Source: Symbiodinium natans (lineage: Eukaryota > Sar > Dinophyceae > Suessiales > Symbiodiniaceae). Taken from it: 11,976 nt of DNA. Made by a program: the position numbers and the translations under genes. Location of the stretch: contig CAJNDS010001651.1 in the NCBI GenBank assembly GCA_905221605.1, forward strand, positions 1-11,976, in the 5' to 3' direction. The notes under the pieces were generated by a model. It was not told where the DNA came from. It was given only the letters and a program-made list of their open reading frames with translations, and searched no databases. Positions 6,385 through 11,796 of this stretch are shown in pieces; within the stretch, counting starts at the first letter, position 1; the number at the start of each line of letters is the position of its first letter.

Positions 6385-6425
6385 CCCTAAACCCTACACC
6401 CAAAACAAAAGGGGGAACATCCCAA
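6385..6425. mobile_element. Solo right end of MITE family 1
   Basis: The 17-bp end AAGGGGGAACATCCCAA recurs at 6409-6425, 41 bp after the same end of the preceding copy, separated by CCCTAAACCCT-type telomeric sequence. There is no matching left end. It looks like a local duplication of the element end together with adjoining telomeric bases. Confidence 0.78.
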
Positions 6426-6437
6426 AATTCAACCCCA

Positions 6438-6560
6438 GGGTTTAGGGTTTAGGGTTTAGGGTTTAGGGATTGGGGTTTAGGGTTTAGGGTTTAGGGTTTA
6501 GGGTTTAGGGTTTAGGGTTTAGGGTTTAGGGTTTAGGGTTTAGGGTTTAGGGTTTAGGGT
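6438..6560 (+). repeat. Long interstitial telomeric array, G-rich
   Basis: About 17 TTTAGGG units run with one disturbed place (GGGATTGGGG near 6467-6475). It starts directly after the solo MITE end and a CAACCCC joint. Confidence 0.93.
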
Positions 6561-6601
6561 CGAAGCCCCAAAGCCCTGATTTTGTTGCAGGCCCAGAGTG
6601 G

Positions 6602-6647
6602 CCAGTCTCGCATCAGCACCGCCCCGGCGGGGTGCTGAGCAGTCTGG
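6602..6647. other. GC-rich stem-loop between two telomeric arrays
   Basis: TCAGCACC (6613-6620) pairs with GGTGCTGA (6631-6638) around a GC-rich 10-nt loop. The stem extends outward as CCAGTCTCGCA against GCAGTCTGG with a mismatch and a bulge. It sits in a roughly 95-bp unique gap between the arrays at 6438-6560 and 6655-6882. No T run follows, so I do not call it a terminator. It could be a structured RNA or the remains of an inverted-repeat element. Confidence 0.6.
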
Positions 6648-6654
6648 TGTGTCT

Positions 6655-6882
6655 TAGGGTTTAGGGTTAGGGTTTGGGGTTTAGGGTTTAGGGTTTAATT
6701 AGGGTTTAGGGTTTAGGGTTTAGGGTTTAGGGTTTAGGGTTTAGGGTTTAGGGTTTAGGGTTTAGGGTTTAGGGGGTTTAGGGGGTTTAGGGGGTTTAGG
6801 GTTTAGGGTTTAGGGGGTTTAGGGTTCAGGGTATAGGGTTTCTTTAGGGTTAAGGGTTTATTTGGGGTTTAGGGTTTAGGGC
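6655..6882 (+). repeat. Long G-rich array with 9-bp TTTAGGGGG units
   Basis: Long exact TTTAGGG runs are interrupted by TTAATTAGGG at about 6697-6706. Near 6768-6800 three successive units gain two extra G (TTTAGGGGG), and another follows near 6810-6820. The right end decays into TTCAGGG, TATAGGG and TTTGGGG. Confidence 0.92.
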
Positions 6883-6944
6883 TTCTCGGGTCAATTTTTA
6901 GACCTCCCGCGCACTCGCGACCCGTTCTGACACAAGCTTTGGGC

Positions 6945-6990
6945 CTAGTTGGGGCTGTAGGGCCTGTTGAGGCCTCCTGGAGCCTTCACC
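6945..6990 (+). repeat. Decamer low-complexity repeat, small copy
   Basis: CTGTAGGGC, CTGTTGAGGC, CTCCTGGAGC and CTTCACC follow each other with about 10-bp spacing. The pattern matches the larger decamer tracts at 8665-8746 and 8814-8875. Confidence 0.5.
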
Positions 6991-7219
6991 CCAATTCAGA
7001 AGGTTCCAACCACTAGATGGCAGCGTGAATGATAGCCGGCAGATCCATCAAAAAAATGCAGGTTCCAAGTAAACCACATATAAGTTCCATTTATTCTGCC
7101 TTGAGGGCTTGGGGTTTAGGAGGCCGTCCCAACCCTGCTTGCTGAATAGACTTGTCTGCGGCTTGGGCAGGGCTTGAAAAGTGCAGACTTGGCCCGGGAG
7201 TTTGGTGTGCCAATAATAT
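6991..7219. other. Mostly unique spacer
   Basis: One telomere remnant (GGGCTTGGGGTTTAGGAGG, about 7105-7123) lies in otherwise unique sequence. No gene is seen. Confidence 0.35.
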
Positions 7220-7316
7220 GGGGGTTTCCGAAATTAGGGGTATATCGGGGTCCTTATTATCAGGGAATCCGACTATTTGGGGGTCTATATTAGGGGTGCC
7301 TTATTCATAAATCCCC
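7220..7316. mobile_element. MITE family 2, copy A
   Basis: The left end GGGGGTTTCCGAAATT and right end TTCATAAATCCCC are imperfect inverted repeats. Both sides are bordered by ATAT (7216-7219 and 7317-7320), a possible 4-bp target duplication, though ATAT is itself palindromic. Inside, ATATCGGGGTCCTTATTAT and CTATATTAGGGGTGCC echo each other as half-repeats. It aligns along its length with copy B at 7936-8045. There is no coding capacity. Confidence 0.68.
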
Positions 7317-7320
7317 ATAT

Positions 7321-7565
7321 GAGTCGTTTCGTGGGGCCGTAGCACTCCTTCATCATATTGAAAACATATGAATGAAATGAGTATGGAACCGCTTATGTTG
7401 CACGATTTTAATGGGTTCTTTGGAGTAGTTCTTTGTTCCTTTCGTGCGGTTTCAGTTTCATTACGAGTATGCTGCAACATTAATATCATTCTTGGCAGTT
7501 TCAGTGGACCCGCTAAACTCCTAAATTATTTCACTCACTGTTCATTGTTATTGATACTACTACCA
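7321..7565. other. AT-leaning unique segment, no confident gene
   Basis: This stretch is visibly richer in A+T than its surroundings and has no telomeric units. Short opposing open frames of 62 and 66 codons overlap (- strand 7301-7489, + strand 7368-7568). Neither resembles a known family, and the - frame begins inside the adjacent MITE, so I do not annotate a gene. Confidence 0.4.
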
Positions 7566-7601
7566 TAAGCCCGAAGCCCAAAACCCTCAACCCTAAACCC
7601 T
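7566..7601 (-). repeat. Degenerate C-rich telomeric island
   Basis: CCCGAAG, CCCAAAA, CCCTCAA and CCCTAAA units in order; nearly every unit is a different variant. Confidence 0.78.
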
Positions 7602-7702
7602 GTTACTATCTATGCGGGTGCGAAAAAGACCTGTTATTTCGGTGACAAGTTCGGGGGGGCTCGGAGGTCAAGTTTTTTCCCCGTGTTTTGCTTGGTAGCT
7701 AT

Positions 7703-7792
7703 GGGTTAGGATTTTGGGTTTGGGTTTGGGCTTTAGGCCTTAGGCTTTAGGTTTAGGGTTTAGGGTTTAGGGTTTAGGGTTAGGGTTTAGGG
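7703..7792 (+). repeat. G-rich telomeric array with graded decay
   Basis: The left part reads TTTTGGG, TTTGGG and TTTGGG, then CTTTAGGCC and CTTTAGG. The right part has exact TTTAGGG units and a six-base TTAGGG. A GGAGGG/GGGGA purine-rich stretch follows at about 7816-7870. Confidence 0.85.
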
Positions 7793-7935
7793 GCGGGATT
7801 GCGGGTTCGAATGCTTGGAGGGCAGAGATGGGGACAGGGGGGATGGAGGGAGGGGAGGAATCAAAGGAGAATGGTGTGAGGCTCAGCAAGAAACGCTTTT
7901 CGCTTTGGCTCTTCAGGCTGCGCCCGTACACAAGT

Positions 7936-8045
7936 CGGGGTTTACGATATTCGGGGTACGCTATTGGGTCTTGATTCAAAGGAGATCCGGGGATCCTACT
8001 ATTGGGGGGGTCTATATTCGGGGTCCTTTATAATCGTAAACCCCC
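7936..8045. mobile_element. MITE family 2, copy B
   Basis: GGGGTTTACGAT (7937-7948) and ATCGTAAACCCC form a perfect 12-bp terminal inverted repeat. AAGT flanks both sides (7932-7935 and 8046-8049), agreeing with a 4-bp target duplication as in copy A. The interior contains TCTATATTCGGGGTCC, matching the TCTATATTAGGGGTGCC of copy A. Copy B keeps cleaner ends than copy A and so is probably younger. A short open frame across it is incidental. Confidence 0.75.
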
Positions 8046-8136
8046 AAGTTAATTTCGAATTCAAAGCCAAGACTAGCCACGAACTTTCTTAATATTCAAG
8101 GGCGGAGCACAATGCTCCCAAACCCCGGACTCTACC

Positions 8137-8260
8137 GTAAACCCTAAACCCTAGGCCCTACACCCTGCACACTAAACCGTATGAACCCTAACCCTATTAA
8201 CTAAATCATATGAACCCTCTCCCTAAACCCTAAACCCTAAACCCTAAACCCGAAACCCCC
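8137..8260 (-). repeat. C-rich telomeric array with a 29-bp tandem duplication
   Basis: Degenerate units (CCCTAGG, CCCTACA, CCCTGCACA) lead into a 29-bp duplication at 8171-8199 and 8200-8228, each starting ACTAAA and containing TATGAACCCT. Exact CCCTAAA units follow to about 8250. Confidence 0.82.
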
Positions 8261-8346
8261 ATCACCAAGTCTTTTGATGCGCCCGCCCGTCATCCAAGGG
8301 CCGTGTGACTGGCTCCCTGGGCTGAACTGGATTGCCTGGTGCCGTG

Positions 8347-8501
8347 GCAGCCCTGGCGCTCAGGGCTCCTTTCTTGGGGTTTAGGGTTTGGGGTTTAGGG
8401 TTTAGGGTTTGAAGCAAAAAGGGTTTAGGGTTTGCAGCAGCTGTGGTGCTCAGGGCTCTGTTCTTGGGGTTTGGGGTTTAGGGTTTAGGGTTTAGGGTTT
8501 A
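8347..8501 (+). repeat. Duplicated unit of unique DNA plus telomeric repeats, 90-bp period
   Basis: A 36-bp unique word beginning GCAGC and containing GCTCAGGGCTC and TTCTTGGGGTTT occurs at 8347-8382 and 8437-8472, with about 31 of 36 matches. Each copy is followed by TTTGGGG/TTTAGGG units (8376-8432 and 8466-8501). The first array is broken by GAAGCAAAAA at about 8411-8420. The pattern indicates a segmental duplication that included the start of the telomeric island. Confidence 0.82.
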
Positions 8502-8580
8502 TAGAACTTGTATAGGTTTTGGGTCCCAATAATGTGTAGACCGAAACGTTTTGAAAGTTGTTTCTTTCAGAACCTAGTTC
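8491..8580 (+). repeat. Dispersed repeat, copy 1 (telomere-edged)
   Basis: Starting with TTTAGGGTTTATAGAA and continuing through TTTGGGTCCCAAT and GACCGAAACGTTTTGA to a GTTGTTTCTTTCAGAAC end, this segment aligns with 11566-11660. It lacks about 17 bases of the internal 14-bp repeat present in the other copy. It is immediately followed by a C-rich telomeric array. No coding potential is apparent. Confidence 0.8.
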
Positions 8581-8651
8581 TAAACCCTAAACCCTAAACC
8601 CTAAACCCTAAACCCTAAACCCTAAACCCTAAACCCTAAACCCTAAACCCT
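8579..8651 (-). repeat. Interstitial telomeric array, C-rich
   Basis: About ten exact CCCTAAA units abut the end of the dispersed repeat. Confidence 0.93.
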
Positions 8652-8664
8652 TTAGTTTTAGGCA

Positions 8665-8746
8665 TTTTGCCCTGGGGCTGGGCTGGCGCTTGGGGCCTTT
8701 GCCTCCTGTGGCCTTTTGGGGATTCTTGGGGCGTGCTGGGGCTCTT
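8665..8746 (+). repeat. Decamer low-complexity repeat, left block
   Basis: The segment breaks into roughly 10-bp steps: CTTTTGGGGA, TTCTTGGGGC and GTGCTGGGGC preceded by looser GGGCTGG words. The approximate consensus is NTTCTGGGGC. A C-rich telomeric array (8747-8813) interrupts it, after which the same pattern resumes. Confidence 0.6.
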
Positions 8747-8813
8747 CCCTAAACCCTAAACCCTAAACCCTAAACCCTAAACCCAAAACCCAAAACCCTA
8801 AACCCTAAACCCT
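8747..8813 (-). repeat. C-rich telomeric array inserted in decamer repeat
   Basis: Exact CCCTAAA units, with two CCCAAAA units in the middle, end in CCCTCTTGAGC. Decamer sequence on both sides suggests insertion into a pre-existing decamer tract. Confidence 0.88.
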
Positions 8814-8875
8814 CTTGAGCCTCTTCTGAAGCCTTCTGGAGTCTTTCGGGGCTTTCTGGGGCCATGTGTGGGCCT
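8814..8875 (+). repeat. Decamer low-complexity repeat, right block
   Basis: CTTCTGGAGT, CTTTCGGGGC, TTTCTGGGGC and CATGTGTGGGC follow with 10-11 bp spacing. Confidence 0.6.
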
Positions 8876-8945
8876 GCTGTGAGGGTTGAAGTAAATTGAT
8901 CACTCTGCTGGTCAGCTGTTTAGACAAATTTGCTTGGGAAGTACG

Positions 8946-9000
8946 GTTTCGGGTTTAGGGTTTAGGGTTTAGGGCTTAGGGCTTAGGGTTTAGGGTTTAG
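8946..9000 (+). repeat. G-rich telomeric array
   Basis: TTTCGGG, TTTAGGG and CTTAGGG units end directly at AGACCAGCAGG. Confidence 0.88.
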
Positions 9001-9108
9001 ACCAGCAGGCGCGCGCAGCCTGGATGGGCGCCCCTCTTCCGTCTCTACTCTTGCCAGCTTACTCTGCGCCTCGGCCTGAAAGCTACACAGGGCCCCTGAT
9101 TTCTGAGG

Positions 9109-9148
9109 AGGGTTTAGGGTTTGGGGTTTATGGTTTAGGGCTGGGGGT

Positions 9149-9215
<67 letters not shown>

Positions 9216-9220
9216 GGTTG
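9109..9220 (+). repeat. G-rich array with a homogeneous TTGAGGG block
   Basis: After TTTAGGG, TTTGGGG, TTTATGG and TTTAGGG comes a block at 9148-9217 of ten identical TTGAGGG units, then TTG. On the - strand it yields a repetitive NPQPSTL-like frame, which is an artefact. This is the second independently homogenised variant in the window after CTTAGGG at 4553-4692. Confidence 0.92.
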
Positions 9221-9467
9221 CACATCAGCAACGAATCATGCGAGCTTGTAGAGTACGATAAACTCTAAACGCCACTAAGCCTAACGAATCGTTGAAGCCT
9301 TAGACCCTAAGCCTAAAAGGGCCTCTCAGCTTGTGGCAGGAGCATGACCAAAAAGCACGGTAGCCCGCGGTACCATAAATCCACCTTTCAGGAAGCCCAT
9401 CGCCCCTTCTTTTGCAGAGGTTGGTCTAAATTCATCATTGGGGCAAAAGCTGGACTCCAATTAAATC
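9221..9467. other. Mostly unique spacer with C-rich remnants
   Basis: Degenerate CTCTAAACG and CTTAGACCCTAAGCCTAA words occur at about 9262-9316. The rest (9320-9467) is unique with no recognisable gene. Confidence 0.4.
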
Positions 9468-9508
9468 AACCCTAAACCCCGAACCCTAACCTTAAACCCT
9501 AACCCCAA
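9468..9508 (-). repeat. Degenerate C-rich telomeric island
   Basis: CCCTAAA, CCCCGAA, CCCTAACC and CCCTAA units lead straight into the C homopolymer. Confidence 0.78.
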
Positions 9509-9535
9509 CCCCCCCCCCCCCCCCCCCCGCCCCCC
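9509..9535 (+). repeat. Poly-C homopolymer
   Basis: A run of 20 C (9509-9528) is followed by one G and six C. It abuts the preceding telomeric island, so it may have grown by slippage from a CCCC unit. The true length is uncertain because such runs are error-prone in sequencing. The complement could form a quadruplex. Confidence 0.9.
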
Positions 9536-10274
9536 TCTCCTGGGCGGTCACCGCAGCTGTTGCGCAGCTTGCGTTGCCAAGGACACAGAGAGCACTGATA
9601 CTGGTACCATCGTGCAACACTAAGATGGCCGGAGACTTAGGCTCGTTTCCATTGCTGGATTGTCAGACTTTGCGTACTTGGAGCCGAATTAAGCGCCGGG
9701 TGTGCACCTGTGGGTTCGAAACTACCGGCCAATGAGCTCGGACGGGGATTTGTGGATGTCAATTAGGCGCGGAGGCAGGGATTGCCCGAACGGCTCCTTG
9801 TTTGACTTTGACTGCTGGACAGCGAAGCCTCAGGAAATCGGTCAGGCTTGGTAATTGTAAGATTGCCCTCGGTGGCCAACTTTGAAATGTGTCTGCAATG
9901 GCTTTGGGGTTTTTTTGGGCTTGCTGTAAAATTCCCCGACCTGTTTGGTTGCATTATGAGGTTAGCGATCTAACCTTGGGAGGAAAAGGATGTGGGGCGA
10001 TCGGATCGCTATGTGTTTGCGGCTTAAACTATTTTAGCTGAAGAGGGTTGTCAACTTCTTTTTGGGAAGCTGCCATTGCTGTACACTAAGCGTATGGGGT
10101 AGTTTATTGTGAGCTGATGAAGGGAAGGGTTGCACCGTGTTGCCCCAGTATCGAGTAGTTGCGAAGCAGGAAGTGGGCCACAACGGCTGTAATGTGTGGT
10201 TTACAAAGTGTTGGTCGCTATTTGTTTCCTTGGTAGCCCAGTGGTACCTTACCCCTTTGTTGTTATATGGGTGT
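9536..10274. other. Longest telomere-free unique segment, no gene recognised
   Basis: About 740 bp contain no telomeric units. Open frames are short; the 115-codon - strand frame at 10034-10381 runs through the telomeric island at 10275-10308 and translates it as part of the protein, so I reject it. GGGTTCGAAAC at 9713-9723 resembles a Pol III B box, but its flanks do not form a T stem and no cloverleaf can be drawn. An exon of an intron-rich gene cannot be excluded. Confidence 0.45.
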
Positions 10275-10308
10275 CCCTGAACCCTAAACCCTAAACCCGA
10301 AGCCCGAA
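10275..10308 (-). repeat. Short C-rich telomeric island
   Basis: CCCTGAA, CCCTAAA, CCCTAAA, CCCGAAG and CCCGAAG units in series. Confidence 0.82.
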
Positions 10309-10511
10309 GAAACCAACCCCAAAAGAGTGCCCTTATTGTCATCGAGTTTCCAAGCGAGGTGATTGCCCGGCCTTCTGCCACTGCATCGCCCCCAGGGCCA
10401 AAAAAAGAGCGGCAGCTACGCTGAATTCACTTGCTGACCCCTGCGCTCGGAGGTTCATGGTACTTCTTGGCCTAACTGTACTTATCACCCAATTATCGCC
10501 ATACTTGGGCA
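10309..10511. other. Unique spacer
   Basis: No gene, hairpin or repeat is recognised. Confidence 0.35.
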
Positions 10512-10597
10512 CTTAGGGGTTTGGTTTAGGGTTTAGGGCTTACGGCTTAGGGCTTCGGGCTTAGAGCTTCGGGCTTGGGGCTTAGGGCTTAGGGCTT
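10512..10597 (+). repeat. G-rich array dominated by CTTAGGG and CTTCGGG variants
   Basis: TTTAGGG units pass into CTTACGG, CTTAGGG, CTTCGGG, CTTAGAG and CTTGGGG, a stretch in which almost every unit carries a C at the first position. Confidence 0.85.
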
Positions 10598-10647
10598 ATA
10601 AGTGGGTTATACGTTGGTTAATAAGTACTATTACTATGCACCTCCAA
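10598..10647. mobile_element. Fragment of the 2273-2411 element family
   Basis: ATAAGTGGGTTA, TTGGTTAATAAGTAC, ATTA and CCTCCAA occur in the same order as at 2357-2411, with a deletion between the first two words and a small insertion before the end. Only the right half is represented, and it abuts a CTTAGGG array directly. Confidence 0.65.
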
Positions 10648-10672
10648 GCTTCCGTGAAGCCACGGGAGGTGC
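10638..10672. other. Stem-loop GCACCTCC/GGAGGTGC
   Basis: An 8-bp perfect outer stem (10638-10645 with 10665-10672) encloses an inner GCTTC/GAAGC stem with a CGT loop (10648-10660). It overlaps the end of the element fragment at 10598-10647 and may derive from it. Confidence 0.6.
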
Positions 10673-10682
10673 TCAGCAAGCG

Positions 10683-10797
10683 GTTTAGGGTTGAGGGTTT
10701 AGGGTTTCGGGTTTTGGGTTTTGGGTTTCGGGTTTTGGGTTTTGGGTTTCGGGTTTAGGGTTCAAGGTTTAGGCTTTAGGGTTTAGGGTTCAGGGCT
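10683..10797 (+). repeat. G-rich array with a 21-bp higher-order repeat
   Basis: From 10705 to 10753 the units run TTTCGGG, TTTTGGG, TTTTGGG, TTTCGGG, TTTTGGG, TTTTGGG, TTTCGGG: two complete copies of a 3-heptamer unit and the start of a third. TTTAGGG, TTGAGGG, TTCAAGG and TTCAGGG variants flank it. Confidence 0.9.
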
Positions 10798-10834
10798 TCT
10801 CGCCGCGCTGCGGCAGTAGATTTCATGCGGAGAT

Positions 10835-10871
10835 GGCGCCCCAACACACCCAGGGGGTGTGAAGGGGCGGC
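10835..10871. other. GC-rich hairpin with 3-nt loop
   Basis: GGCGCCCCAACACACCC pairs with GGGTGTGAAGGGGCGGC around an AGG loop, with 14 of 17 positions paired and one AA/AA internal loop. No downstream T run is present. Its function is unknown; it could be a small structured RNA or a relict palindrome. Confidence 0.65.
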
Positions 10872-11345
10872 ATATGTCGCGGCGGCGTATATTGAAGTTT
10901 GGAGCCACCGCAACCAGAAAGATTGGGTTGTTCCATTTTTCCCTCCCCGTGCTTACGCAGGCATCCACCCAACTTTTTTCCTTTTAGGGCTTCGGGCTAA
11001 CACTAAATTCCCACTTCCCACCCCCGTCCTTTGAACGGTTGGTTGGGGTTGGTAGCGCGTTTTTGAGCAATCGTTCTCGGGGCCGGGGGCCGGCCATAAA
11101 TCCCCAGGCAAGGGAGCCAGGAGGGCCAGCTGGGCCAGGAGGGCGGCCAGGCCAGGGCGGCGGGGGAGGCAAGGCAGTTGTTGGGTTTGGTAGTGGGTTT
11201 TGAGCTACCGCCTTGCCTGACCTGCCTTGCAGCCCCTCTGCTCCCTGAACGCGCTCCGGCAGGGGTCCGGCACCAGGGGGCTCCGGAGGGGGTGTCCAGG
11301 GACCACGTGCAGAAGCCAATTTTTGGCCGCAGGAACTCAGGTCGT
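10872..11345. other. GC-rich segment with low-complexity purine tract and a stem
   Basis: At about 11100-11170 the sequence is rich in GGGCCAGG, GGCGG and GGGGAGG words. Open frames of 111 and 121 codons on the - strand (10984-11319 and 11003-11368) and shorter ones on the + strand overlap here, as expected where stop codons are rare. Their proteins are Pro/Trp/Ser or Pro/Gly rich with no domain I recognise. AGGCAAGGC (11167-11175) and GCCTTGCCT (11210-11218) form a stem enclosing an inner GGTAG/CTACC stem. A + strand frame would read as a short Gly/Pro-rich segment, but nothing else supports a gene. Confidence 0.4.
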
Positions 11346-11565
11346 TTAGGGCTTCTTCTTAATAACACTTGAGAATCGGAGAAGGGGGGGAGAGGTACCC
11401 CAAGCGGGGTAGTGCACCGGCACTGGAAGTGCAGCTCACGCTCAACACAACTCTTTAGGCTTGCGCAGTAGCTCCAAGCACTGGTGTTAGTGGCTGTCGG
11501 GTGTAGTTCTGGGTCCAGGCAGCCTAGAAAAGGGTGGGTGCGGCCTAAGCAGGCCTGCGTCGAAA
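11346..11565. other. Unique spacer
   Basis: Non-telomeric sequence apart from a single GTTTAGGGCTTC at its left edge. No gene is recognised. Confidence 0.35.
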
Positions 11566-11660
11566 TTTAGGGTTTATAGAAACTGTGTAGGGTTTGGGTC
11601 CCAATCACTTTTGACCGAAACGTTTTGACCAAGACGCTTTGACCGAGTTGTTTTCTGGAA
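11566..11660 (+). repeat. Dispersed repeat, copy 2, with 14-bp tandem core
   Basis: This is the same repeat as 8491-8580, again starting TTTAGGGTTTATAGAA. Its core holds three 14-bp units: TTTGACCGAAACGT (11610-11623), TTTGACCAAGACGC (11624-11637) and TTTGACCGAGTTGT (11638-11651). Both copies begin with the telomeric heptamer, yet here no array lies upstream, so the heptamer seems to belong to the repeat itself. Confidence 0.8.
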
Positions 11661-11796
11661 CTACGTTTTTCATTTTGTTGTGGGGGGGAGGGGGGCGAGG
11701 GAGGCACTGCGTTTGAAGCTTTAGGGCACACTCAGCCTTTAGTTTTTGTGTTAAGAGTCCATTTGGTCTTAGGCTTCAGGGTTTGGGGCTGACTCT

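Noticed and set aside
7368-7568. 66-codon + strand frame with a hydrophobic C-terminus.
   Set aside because: It is short, overlapped by an antisense frame, and has no family resemblance I can name.
7815-8033. 72-codon + strand frame.
   Set aside because: Its C-terminal half is the interior of MITE family 2 copy B, so the frame is incidental.
8983-9231. 82-codon - strand frame with a repeated NPQPSTL peptide.
   Set aside because: The peptide repeat is only the translation of the TTGAGGG array; a 7-bp period gives a 7-residue repeat in any open frame.
1-9508. Short repeats alternating with unique segments, superficially like a CRISPR array.
   Set aside because: The repeats are telomeric heptamers of variable copy number and orientation, spacers range from tens to hundreds of bases, and the context is eukaryotic.
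9705-9730. GGGTTCGAAAC, resembling a Pol III B box.
   Set aside because: The five bases on either side of the loop do not pair, and no A box or cloverleaf lies upstream.
10034-10381. 115-codon open frame on the - strand.
   Set aside because: It translates straight through the telomeric island at 10275-10308 and has no familiar motif, so it looks like a chance frame.
11003-11368. 121-codon open frame on the - strand, the longest in the window, with an overlapping 111-codon frame.
   Set aside because: It lies in a GC-rich low-complexity tract where stops are rare, overlaps open frames on both strands, and gives a Pro/Trp/Ser-rich protein with no recognisable domain.
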